Shown piece after piece: positions 1 to 5,835 of a stretch of DNA of 5,835 nucleotides (position 1 is the first letter of the stretch; each line of letters opens with the position of its first letter). Below the pieces are notes generated by a model. It had not been told where the DNA came from and ran no database searches. It saw nothing but the letters and a program-made list of their open reading frames with translations. The DNA is taken from positions 1 to 5,835 of the forward strand of contig JACCTF010000888.1 in the NCBI GenBank assembly GCA_013812565.1, given 5' to 3'. The translations under genes were made by a program, and so were the position numbers. This DNA comes from Pyrinomonadaceae bacterium. GTDB lineage: Bacteria; Acidobacteriota; Blastocatellia; Pyrinomonadales; Pyrinomonadaceae.

Positions 1-1
1 G

Positions 2-208
2 TCACTGCCGCAAGCGATCTTGAATGTTCTGCTGTTCAGCATTATCGGTGTCGTGCTGTTCGCTTTGATCTTTCTCGTGATGAGCAAAGTGACGCCGTTC
101 TCGCTGCGCAAAGAGATTGAAGAAGATCAGAACGTCGCGCTGGCAATCGTGATGGCATCGGTCATCATCGGCATCGCGATGATCATTGTCGCCGCCATTT
201 CAGGGTAA
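2..208 (+). CDS. DUF350 (YjfL-type) small inner-membrane protein, 5' end outside the window
   Basis: The reading frame is already open at the left edge (SLPQAIL precedes the first possible internal start, TTG at 20), so the true start very probably lies just upstream of the window. About 68 residues are visible, close to the ~70 residues usual for single-unit DUF350 proteins; E. coli YjfL carries two such units. Two hydrophobic helices are clear, one at the N-terminal end (VLLFSIIGVVLFALIFLVM) and one at the C-terminal end (IVMASVIIGIAMIIVAAISG). They are joined by a short charged loop with the family-like pattern KVTPFSLRKEIEEDQNVALA, including the conserved-looking E-x-x-N-x-A. It should sit in the inner membrane as a hairpin. 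Its biochemical role is unknown. DUF350 genes commonly neighbour glutathionylspermidine synthase-type ligases, as here, where the next gene starts 11 bases after this stop. The family call is by recalled pattern, not a search. Confidence 0.8.
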   Translation, partial: SLPQAILNVLLFSIIGVVLFALIFLVMSKVTPFSLRKEIEEDQNVALAIVMASVIIGIAMIIVAAISG

Positions 209-219
209 GTAGTATTTCG

Positions 220-1539
220 ATGAACTCTCAGCTACTACGCAACGCTTCGGATCAAACTAAGTACACAGATTATGCGACGTTTGCACGCGCAGTTTACGAA
301 ACCGGCGTGCTGTCCGATCCGTGGTTCGATGGGCGCGAACGTTTCCGCATGCAAGGTGTTGTTCTCTCCACGCAACAAGCTCAAGCGCTGGCTGAAGCTG
401 CGGAGCGAGTCGCTTATGTGCATCAAGAACTGGTTGAGATATTGCTTGAGAATCCGGCGCTTCTACATGAGTTTTACCATCTGACCACGTGTCAGCAAGC
501 GATGTGGGAAGCGGCGGGCGGGCTCTGGCATGGAATGGCGCGCGCTGATCTGTTCGTCTGCACGGATGGACAGATCGCTTGTTGCGAGCTTAATAGCGAC
601 ACGCCTTCGGGGCAGCCAGAAGCCGTGATCCTCAACCAGTTGCTGCATTCCTTGCAAGTTGCGACAAACGTAGCGCACGATGGAGACGAAACGGTTACGG
701 ATCCGAACGCGGAGATGGAAGTGGCTTACGTCCAGATGCTTCGGGAGAGTCATGCGAAACGCACCCGTGAGCCGCTTGCTTCAGTGGGAATCATTTACCC
801 GACGGAGCTGACCGAAGATTTAGGGATGATTACGCTGCTTACGCGCTGGGTGGAACGAGCGGGGATCAAGGTTGTTCGTGGTTCTCCGTTCAACTTGCGG
901 CGGACAGCGCGGGGTATTGAGGTGCTCGGCGTTCCCGTAGATTCGATTGTGCGCCATTACAAAACCGATTGGTGGGGCGAGCGTCTGCCGGTCTGGAGGG
1001 ATGCGCCGGACTACCCGGATGCCGAACCGCTCTATGAACCACTGGGCCAGTTGCTCGCGGCTGATCTAGCCGGAGAGGTCACGGTGGTCAATCCTTTCGG
1101 CTCAGTGGTCACGCAGAACAAGCTGTCGTTGGCTTTTTTTTGGGAGGAGCAGCCACGGTTTTCCCTGCGGGCGCAAGATTGGATTCGCCGGTACATTCCG
1201 GAGACATACCGGATGATCAATTTCCCGCCGGACCAGTTACAGAGGGAGCGCGAAAGATGGGTACTGAAAAGCGATTATGGATGCGAGGGACGGGAAACAA
1301 TCTGCGGGCCGTTTGTCAGCGAAGATGTGTGGCAGAGAACAATTAACAACGCGCTCCCGGAGCACTTCGTCGCTCAAAGATTCTTCCATGTGAAGGCGGA
1401 TGAAAACGGAAGGTTAGCAAACTACGGAGCATACTTGTTTGGCGGTAGCGCCAGCGGATTCTTTACGCGTTTGGCGCATCAAACCACTGAATATACAGCG
1501 GTGACAGTACCGACTTTTGTCGTCGGGAAAAGGAAGTAG
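220..1539 (+). CDS. Glutathionylspermidine synthase family ATP-grasp ligase (stand-alone synthetase)
   Basis: This 439-residue protein has the hallmarks of the C-terminal ATP-grasp synthetase of glutathionylspermidine synthase, as in E. coli YgiC and YjfC (each roughly 385 residues). Visible motifs in order are R108-x-D110, then ELNSDTPSG at 123-131 (E123 and N125 match the Mg-binding E-x-N), NPFGSVVTQNKLSLAFFWEE at 291-310 (K301), WVLKSDYGCEGRE at 347-359 (K350, ATP-grasp glycine-rich loop), VAQRF at 384-388, and GGSASGFFTR at 408-417. Assigning these residues to metal and ATP binding rests on recalled knowledge of the E. coli enzyme. The family forms an amide bond using ATP; the classical reaction joins spermidine to the glycine carboxylate of glutathione. 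There is no N-terminal CHAP amidase domain and no signal peptide, so this is a cytoplasmic ligase only. The substrate is not determinable here and need not be glutathione. The start ATG has only a weak upstream AGGG at 202-205, inside the previous gene's end, which suggests coupled translation. Confidence 0.9.
   Translation: MNSQLLRNASDQTKYTDYATFARAVYETGVLSDPWFDGRERFRMQGVVLSTQQAQALAEAAERVAYVHQELVEILLENPALLHEFYHLTTCQQAMWEAAGGLWHGMARADLFVCTDGQIACCELNSDTPSGQPEAVILNQLLHSLQVATNVAHDGDETVTDPNAEMEVAYVQMLRESHAKRTREPLASVGIIYPTELTEDLGMITLLTRWVERAGIKVVRGSPFNLRRTARGIEVLGVPVDSIVRHYKTDWWGERLPVWRDAPDYPDAEPLYEPLGQLLAADLAGEVTVVNPFGSVVTQNKLSLAFFWEEQPRFSLRAQDWIRRYIPETYRMINFPPDQLQRERERWVLKSDYGCEGRETICGPFVSEDVWQRTINNALPEHFVAQRFFHVKADENGRLANYGAYLFGGSASGFFTRLAHQTTEYTAVTVPTFVVGKRK
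1531..1536 (+). promoter_or_regulatory. Ribosome binding site (AGGAAG) of the third gene
   Basis: The purine-rich AGGAAG overlaps the last codons of the ligase gene and lies 12 bases before the ATG at 1549. The spacing is a little long but supports that start and coupled translation across the 9-base gap. Confidence 0.45.
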
Positions 1540-1548
1540 TAAAGCAAC

Positions 1549-2943
1549 ATGCCTGAAGATAATGATCCAAAGAAATTGACGAAAATGGGCCGCGTTAACC
1601 GTCGAGCGGTGGCGGCTGCCGATGACACCAGTGAAACCAAACCGTGGTGGAAGACGTCACGGCGCACCTTCATTGTCGGCGGCGCGATAGGCGCGGGCGC
1701 GCTGCTGACCGGCATCGGCCTCTGGGGAGTGACGCGCGACGACACGACGGATGTGGACAAAGATTCGCTTGAGCTGCAACAAAATGGAGGGTGGAACGTC
1801 GGCTCTGAAGACCGCAGGCTTTCCATGCCCTCGGCGCAAGTCGCGGACTCACAACAGAGCGCCGCTTGGAAGCGGTATCTCGACAGTTCGGCAATGCTCT
1901 CAGCTTATCAACCACAGACGGAAGCGTGGCTGCCGTTCTTTGTGCCGACGCTGATTCAATCGTTGCAGTTTGAAACTTTGCGCAGTCAACTCGCGCCGCT
2001 GTTTACGCCGAGCATGAAGGAGTCTTACGAACGCGGACAAGCTCTCGCGCGCGAGTTTCTCGATTTCGCGGAGAATGCCGGAGAAGTAACCTTCATTGTT
2101 GATCTACCCGGGCCAGACAGCATTGCCCTCGGTGCCGGAATGGCGGACGCCGCCCGGCTCATCACCACGTTCGACAACTTCCCACATCCGATTGGCGTTA
2201 CGCCTTCGCATGAAACGCTCGGAGCAATGCTCTACTACGCCGCTGAAATCGAAACCAAACAACAGAAGCTGTCTCCCGGCGCGCCGCCGGTTTTCTTGCT
2301 CGACTCAAAGCGTCTGACAGACTACAAGGACGCGGACACGCAGTTTGACAATCGGTATCTCGCCAAGCTTCCGTCCGCCGACAGATTTCAAGAGCGAGGC
2401 ATCAAATCAATCATCTACGTCACGCCCGACCGCACGCGCACAGAGGAACTCGATGACTTAAACGAAGACTTTGTGGAGTATAAAAACAAGGGATTGAACG
2501 TCGCGATGCTTCCCATCAGTGACTTCACGCCGGGCGATGGAACCGGCAGCCAACAAGCCGGTACGTCAAGCGAACGGCGCTACTACTATGGCGGCAGCCC
2601 GGGCAGCCACCTGCTTTTCTTTTATGCGTACCCGTTCTTCAGACCGTACCCGACATACGCGAGCCGGTATCCGGGGTACGCGGGGGCGGGTGCCTCTTCA
2701 GGGGCACGTTCAGTCGCTCCGCCGAGGTATATTCCCGCACCACGTCCCACGATGTTCTCCGGAACGCGTATCGGCAGTAGTAGCGCGGTGGGCGTCGGGC
2801 GGAGCAAGCCGAGCGGTTTCGGACGCGCCACGGTCCGCGTGTCACCTTCGGGCAGCGTGGTTGGAACACGCGCTGGACGCTCCGGTTTCTATTCGCCGAG
2901 CCGGTCAGGGTCGTTCGGGCGCGGCGGCGGATACAGCGGGTGA
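1549..2943 (+). CDS. Unrecognised membrane-anchored or Tat-exported protein with a Gly/Ser/Arg/Tyr-rich tail
   Basis: I do not recognise the family of this 464-residue protein. Residues 1-36 form a charged, polar N-terminus. TSRRTFIVGG (36-45) starts a single hydrophobic stretch to about residue 60, which fits a twin-arginine signal (S-R-R-x-F) or an uncleaved signal anchor. Residues ~105-325 look like a mixed alpha/beta globular domain with predicted strands EVTFIVDLPG (179-188), PPVFLLDSKRL (246-256), IKSIIYVTP (285-293) and LNVAMLPISDF (316-326). From ~343 to the end the sequence is low complexity: YYYGG, then aromatic/Pro-rich FFYAYPFFRPYPTY (357-370), then Gly/Ser/Arg repeats such as SGFGRA and RSGSFGRGGGYSG, ending in glycine. 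Such a tail is reminiscent of DUF1190 proteins (YgiB/YjfM), which occupy the same kind of locus beside DUF350 and a YgiC/YjfC-type ligase. It could be the partner or substrate of the preceding ligase, but that is inference. The gene is certain from its length, spacing and protein-like composition; its function is not known. Confidence 0.88.
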   Translation: MPEDNDPKKLTKMGRVNRRAVAAADDTSETKPWWKTSRRTFIVGGAIGAGALLTGIGLWGVTRDDTTDVDKDSLELQQNGGWNVGSEDRRLSMPSAQVADSQQSAAWKRYLDSSAMLSAYQPQTEAWLPFFVPTLIQSLQFETLRSQLAPLFTPSMKESYERGQALAREFLDFAENAGEVTFIVDLPGPDSIALGAGMADAARLITTFDNFPHPIGVTPSHETLGAMLYYAAEIETKQQKLSPGAPPVFLLDSKRLTDYKDADTQFDNRYLAKLPSADRFQERGIKSIIYVTPDRTRTEELDDLNEDFVEYKNKGLNVAMLPISDFTPGDGTGSQQAGTSSERRYYYGGSPGSHLLFFYAYPFFRPYPTYASRYPGYAGAGASSGARSVAPPRYIPAPRPTMFSGTRIGSSSAVGVGRSKPSGFGRATVRVSPSGSVVGTRAGRSGFYSPSRSGSFGRGGGYSG

Positions 2944-3028
2944 CAGACGATTTTTTAAAGCGACTTAAGAATAAGGATAGCGTTGGTGGGTCATCTGTCG
3001 CCGCTGGCCCAGCGTGTGTGGAGATATG
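2944..3028 (+). other. Intergenic gap before the DUF1517 gene
   Basis: This 85-base stretch follows the stop at 2941-2943. It contains a T6 run (2951-2956) and an AT-rich segment (2951-2978), but no convincing -35/-10 pair and no GC-rich stem before the T run. I cannot tell whether the downstream gene has its own promoter here or is read through from the upstream genes. Confidence 0.4.
3020..3023 (+). promoter_or_regulatory. Shine-Dalgarno GGAG that decides the DUF1517 start
   Basis: GGAG lies 5 bases before the ATG at 3029 and only 2 bases before the ATG at 3026. It therefore favours 3029 over 3026 and over the GTG at 3014, which would need the GGAG inside the coding region. Confidence 0.5.
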
Positions 3029-3652
3029 ATGACGCGTAGATCATGGTTGAAAAGCGCTTCGCAGCTTTTGGGCGGGGGCGGCGAAGAAGGCTACTTCTTC
3101 GGCGTCCAACTCGTCATTCATGCTTTTGGCAAAGACACTTTGCGGGCGCGCCTGGCCGAAGTGATCGCCGATCCTGACGGTACATTGGAAGATACTGAAG
3201 CCAAACGTCGGTATCTCAAGCGCGTGGTCGCGTTGCTCATTGAGCAGGAACCGTATTGGAGTCAGGTTTTCTGGGATTACAAGACGGAGCGCGAAGCGGC
3301 TGAAGCTGAATTTGAAGCTTGGGCGGCAGAACTCTCGGCTGGCACCGCGACTGAAAGCGAAGAGATGAGCCACGCCGTGGATAGTGCGCATCGACTTTCA
3401 AGCGAGAAAGATTATGTTGCGGTAACAATCATCCTTCTTTTGAGCGAACCCTTTCCCCCGGCGGAGATAGAACAGGAAACAGACTACTGGTCCACTAAGT
3501 CGATTAGCAAAATCGTGCGCGGACTGTTGCTCATTAATCCAGAAGCAGTCTTGGCCGATGGCGTCTTCGTCATTCCCGGAAATAGCGAGGATGGACTCTC
3601 CGAAGAGGATTTGCTGACCGGCGGGTGGAGTTACCTGCGCGTCATCGCATAA
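3029..3652 (+). CDS. DUF1517 family protein, apparently soluble
   Basis: From the ATG at 3029 the product has 207 residues; starts at 3026 (ATG) or 3014 (GTG) would add one or five. The pattern fits DUF1517: GYFFGVQLVIHAFGKDTLRA (21-40), a helical part ending in EPYW (74-77), a charged helix rich in A and E (83-102), then DYVAVTIILLLSEPFPP (128-144), SISKIVRGLLLINPEAVLAD (158-177), GVFVIPG (178-184) and EDGLSEEDLL (187-196). The last parts mirror the family's closing 'I-VTLLVA ... ALEVLWTPQ ... D-LT-EELL ... YP-L' region. Known cyanobacterial and plastid members usually have an N-terminal hydrophobic, glycine-rich segment. Here only a GGGG stub (15-18) remains and no membrane helix is visible, so it should be cytoplasmic. 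The molecular function of DUF1517 is unknown. It follows the third gene on the same strand, which suggests but does not prove membership of that module. The assignment is by recalled motif pattern. Confidence 0.75.
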   Translation: MTRRSWLKSASQLLGGGGEEGYFFGVQLVIHAFGKDTLRARLAEVIADPDGTLEDTEAKRRYLKRVVALLIEQEPYWSQVFWDYKTEREAAEAEFEAWAAELSAGTATESEEMSHAVDSAHRLSSEKDYVAVTIILLLSEPFPPAEIEQETDYWSTKSISKIVRGLLLINPEAVLADGVFVIPGNSEDGLSEEDLLTGGWSYLRVIA

Positions 3653-3713
3653 ATCAAGAATTTACTTTTGTAAGCAGAGGCTTCCTTTTGGTTCAGTGAA
3701 GAAAGAATCACTG
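3653..3713. terminator. Possible weak hairpins between convergent genes
   Basis: Two small perfect inverted repeats lie where the DUF1517 gene and the kinase gene meet. AAGC-agag-GCTT at 3672-3683 is followed by CCTTTTGGTT, and CAGTGA-(8 bases)-TCACTG at 3694-3713 overlaps the kinase stop codon. Neither has a strong GC stem followed by a long T run. A terminator is expected between convergent genes, but these are weak candidates. Confidence 0.25.
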
Positions 3714-5835
3714 TAGGGTGGGTATATACAACATATTAGAGGACGAATGAGATTCCATTGCTTGTCGGCGGCCGGGAATTTCGCGCGCGATTTCCGTGAT
3801 GCGTGCGACGTTAAAAGGCTTTGTGATTACCCAATCCACTTGGGCCGCACGTTGTTCCTCTGATCCGACGGCCTCGCCCCAGCCGGTAATGACGGTCAAC
3901 GGAATGAGGGTGTCTCGTTCGCGGATCGCTCGCGCTAACTCCCAACCACTCATTTCGGGCATCCCAACATCGGTGAATATGGCATCGAATTTCTCCGTTT
4001 CAAACAAGCCGACTGCCTCATGGCCTCCAGCGGCTAATACTACTTCATAGCCCTCGCTTTCAAGGATGTCGCGCAGCAGTTCCCTGACAAATAGTTCGTC
4101 ATCTACCACCAAGATTTTCGTCGGCTTTGATAACGATAGAGATAATGTAGCCATCTCTTGTTTATGCTCTCCCGGAGATGTAGTGGTGGTGGCGGTAGCG
4201 CCGGGCGCGATCGGGAGCTTAATGCGGAAGGTTGTGCCGTGCCCAGGCTCCGACTCAACTTCAACGCTGCCTTCATGACGGCGGATGATACCGTAGCTGA
4301 CAGCCAGTCCCATTCCCGTCCCGGCCGTGCCTTTAGTGGTAAAGAACGGATCGAAGATGCGTGTGCGTACCTCTTGGGTCATACCCGTTCCCGTGTCGCT
4401 GACGGTCACCTCGACCATTCCCTGATGCTCTGCTGCGGAGAGCGTCAGGATTCCACCCGCAGGCATCGCATCCACGGCGTTGAAAATAATATTGACCAAT
4501 ACCTCGCGCAACTCCGACGCATCTCCCATCACTACTGAATTGGAACTATTCAGTAGATCAAGCTGGATGTGAACACCAGCAGCCATCGCCCGAGCTTGCC
4601 AGCGCGGGCGGGTAATCTCGCTGACATCCACCAGCACTTGGTCGATCGCCACCGGAGCAAAGTCGTGATCGCGGCGCAGCCGGGCAAAGTCCTGGATGCG
4701 CCGCACGGTGTGAGCGCCATCCTCGGCTGCCTTGATGATGATGTCGAGGCCGTGCTGGAACTTCTTTGTGTCCTTGGCACTCTTCATCAATTGCGCACGC
4801 CCAAGAATACCGGCAAGCGTATTGTTAAAGTCGTGTGCCACACCAAAGGCAAGCTCACCGAGCGCAGCCAATTTCTCAACCTGCGCCGACTGCGCGCGAC
4901 TCCGCTCGTACTCAGCATGGGCGCTGGCAATCTGCTCGGCATAGACTCTGAGACGCGCAAGCGTTGCGGTGTCCTGCGAGCTCGCAAGCAACTGATCAGC
5001 CCGTGCCCACACCTCGCGCCGGTCCGTATCGCTTAAGTAGTCGAATAGCTCTTCCACAAGGGCGAGGGCCGCTCGCCCAGCGCCTTCCCAGTCACTATGC
5101 CGCTCGGCTACATGGCGCGCACGTTCAAGGACAGAGCGGGCCTCAAGGTGGCGAGAGGAGCGAGCCAGCACCTTACCGTACGTGGTCAAAGCTTCTGCTA
5201 ACAGTACTTGTTGGCCGCTTCGCTCAAACGTTTGGAGAGCCTCGCAGATCACTCCTTCGGCATCTACGTAACGGTTCTCTGCTAACAGCACCTGGGCGCG
5301 AGTTTCGTCAACCTGCGCGCGGTGAACATCATCTTTGAGGTCGGTAAAGAGAGACCAAGCCTTATCCAAGTGCTCATGCGCGTCACTGAACCTGGCGAGC
5401 GTAAAGAACAGAAATCCAAGGTTATTCTCAATTGCGGCACGGTAACCCATGTGACCAAGCTGCTCGAAGTGAAAGGTTGCTGCTTCGTACGCGACAAGGG
5501 CACGTTCGGTGTAATCAGCGCGCTTCTCCGTTGCGCCGAGATTCTTTAATGTCGTCGCGAGTTCAAGATGGAAGCGGCCTTTGACCGAATGCTTAACGCT
5601 CGCGTCGGCTAGCGGCGCGGCTTCAAGCAAGATGCGAAGGGCATCATGTAAGCGCGCAGCATGACGCTCGACAATGGCGCTGCGCACCAGGGCACCAACC
5701 CGCAAGTTACCTTCTACTTCAGGAAGACGTTCAAGCGCAGCACGTAATACACTCCGCGCTTGATCAAACATTCCTTCACGATAGTAGCAGTAGGCTAATT
5801 CAATCTGCCCCTCCGCCGCACGTACCGACTCATTT
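3708..5835 (-). CDS. TPR - histidine kinase - receiver hybrid sensor protein, N-terminus outside the window
   Basis: The frame runs open to the right edge (NESVRAAEGQIELAYCYYRE precedes the ATG at 5771), so that ATG is internal and the protein continues beyond the window. Numbering from it, residues 1-266 are degenerate TPR repeats, clearest at 61-105, 109-147, 150-187 and 189-227. A long helix (268-300) leads into HisKA with the H-box GVAHDFNNTLAGI (H313 is the phosphorylated histidine). HATPase_c follows: N-box NIIFNAVDAM (427-436), G1 SDTGTGM (458-464), F-box FDPFFTTK (473-480) and G2 GTGMGLAV (484-491). After a Thr/Ser linker (525-550) comes a receiver domain with D557/D558, phosphoacceptor D601 in FTDVGMPEMSG, T629 and K651. 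All catalytic residues are present. No membrane segment is visible, so it is a cytoplasmic sensor, probably reading a protein or small-molecule cue through the TPRs or a missing N-terminal domain. It has no output domain, so phosphate probably passes to another protein. The family style resembles large TPR-kinases of Acidobacteriota. Confidence 0.94.
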   Translation of the reverse strand, partial: NESVRAAEGQIELAYCYYREGMFDQARSVLRAALERLPEVEGNLRVGALVRSAIVERHAARLHDALRILLEAAPLADASVKHSVKGRFHLELATTLKNLGATEKRADYTERALVAYEAATFHFEQLGHMGYRAAIENNLGFLFFTLARFSDAHEHLDKAWSLFTDLKDDVHRAQVDETRAQVLLAENRYVDAEGVICEALQTFERSGQQVLLAEALTTYGKVLARSSRHLEARSVLERARHVAERHSDWEGAGRAALALVEELFDYLSDTDRREVWARADQLLASSQDTATLARLRVYAEQIASAHAEYERSRAQSAQVEKLAALGELAFGVAHDFNNTLAGILGRAQLMKSAKDTKKFQHGLDIIIKAAEDGAHTVRRIQDFARLRRDHDFAPVAIDQVLVDVSEITRPRWQARAMAAGVHIQLDLLNSSNSVVMGDASELREVLVNIIFNAVDAMPAGGILTLSAAEHQGMVEVTVSDTGTGMTQEVRTRIFDPFFTTKGTAGTGMGLAVSYGIIRRHEGSVEVESEPGHGTTFRIKLPIAPGATATTTTSPGEHKQEMATLSLSLSKPTKILVVDDELFVRELLRDILESEGYEVVLAAGGHEAVGLFETEKFDAIFTDVGMPEMSGWELARAIRERDTLIPLTVITGWGEAVGSEEQRAAQVDWVITKPFNVARITEIAREIPGRRQAMESHSSSNMLYIPTLQ

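Noticed and set aside
1479..1826. 115-residue minus-strand open frame across the ligase/third-gene junction
   Set aside because: It is antisense to two well-supported genes, Ser/Pro-rich, and has no ribosome binding site that I can see.
2951..2956. T6 run after the third gene as an intrinsic terminator
   Set aside because: No stable GC-rich stem directly precedes it.
2519..2968. 149-residue plus-strand open frame overlapping the third gene's tail
   Set aside because: It lies in another frame of a GC-rich, repetitive coding region and its product is Arg/Ala-rich with no recognisable pattern. It is a shadow of the Gly/Ser/Arg-rich tail.
2942..2999. GACAGA...TCTGTC inverted repeat flanking the gap before the DUF1517 gene
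   Set aside because: Six bases paired over a 46-base loop is expected by chance, and no operator-like symmetry extends from it.
4126..4147. Short tandem pattern (GATAAC GATAGA GATAAT)
   Set aside because: It encodes the LSLSLS linker of the kinase in frame; three imperfect hexamers are too few to call a repeat element.
4569..5036. 155-residue plus-strand open frame inside the kinase gene
   Set aside because: It is antisense to the HisKA region, whose H-box and TPR residues are unambiguous on the other strand.

Overview
The window holds five genes. Four read left to right and look like one stress-response or membrane-associated module. The fifth is a large sensor kinase that converges on them from the right. 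Base composition is moderate (slightly GC-rich). There are no tRNAs, rRNAs, insertion sequences or CRISPR repeats. The sequence does not name the organism. The style of the TPR-histidine kinase-receiver protein and the mix of families suggest a Gram-negative-type bacterium, possibly an Acidobacteriota (Blastocatellia) lineage; that is inference from recalled family style, not proof.

Left block (1-2943): the end of a small two-helix DUF350 (YjfL-type) membrane protein, then 11 bases later a stand-alone ATP-grasp ligase of the glutathionylspermidine synthase family, then 9 bases later an unrecognised membrane-anchored or Tat-exported protein with a long Gly/Ser/Arg/Tyr-rich tail ending in glycine. 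The tight spacing argues for one transcript. It resembles the enterobacterial yjfL-yjfM-yjfC and ygiB-ygiC loci, where a DUF350 and/or DUF1190 protein sits next to the same kind of ligase. Here the DUF1190 slot appears to be filled by a different protein whose tail looks alike.

Middle (2944-3652): after an 85-base gap comes a soluble protein that I assign to DUF1517, a family best known from cyanobacteria and plastids. It may be a fourth member of the module.

Right block (3708-5835, minus strand): the C-terminal part of a cytoplasmic protein with TPR repeats, a HisKA/HATPase_c histidine kinase core and a receiver domain. Its N-terminus lies beyond the window. It converges tail to tail with the DUF1517 gene across 55 bases and is probably a separate unit.

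The most interesting idea is that the ligase modifies the C-terminal glycine of its neighbour (or a small molecule used by it), much as glutathionylspermidine synthase joins spermidine to the glycine carboxylate of glutathione. This is a hypothesis drawn from gene order, tail composition and family chemistry.
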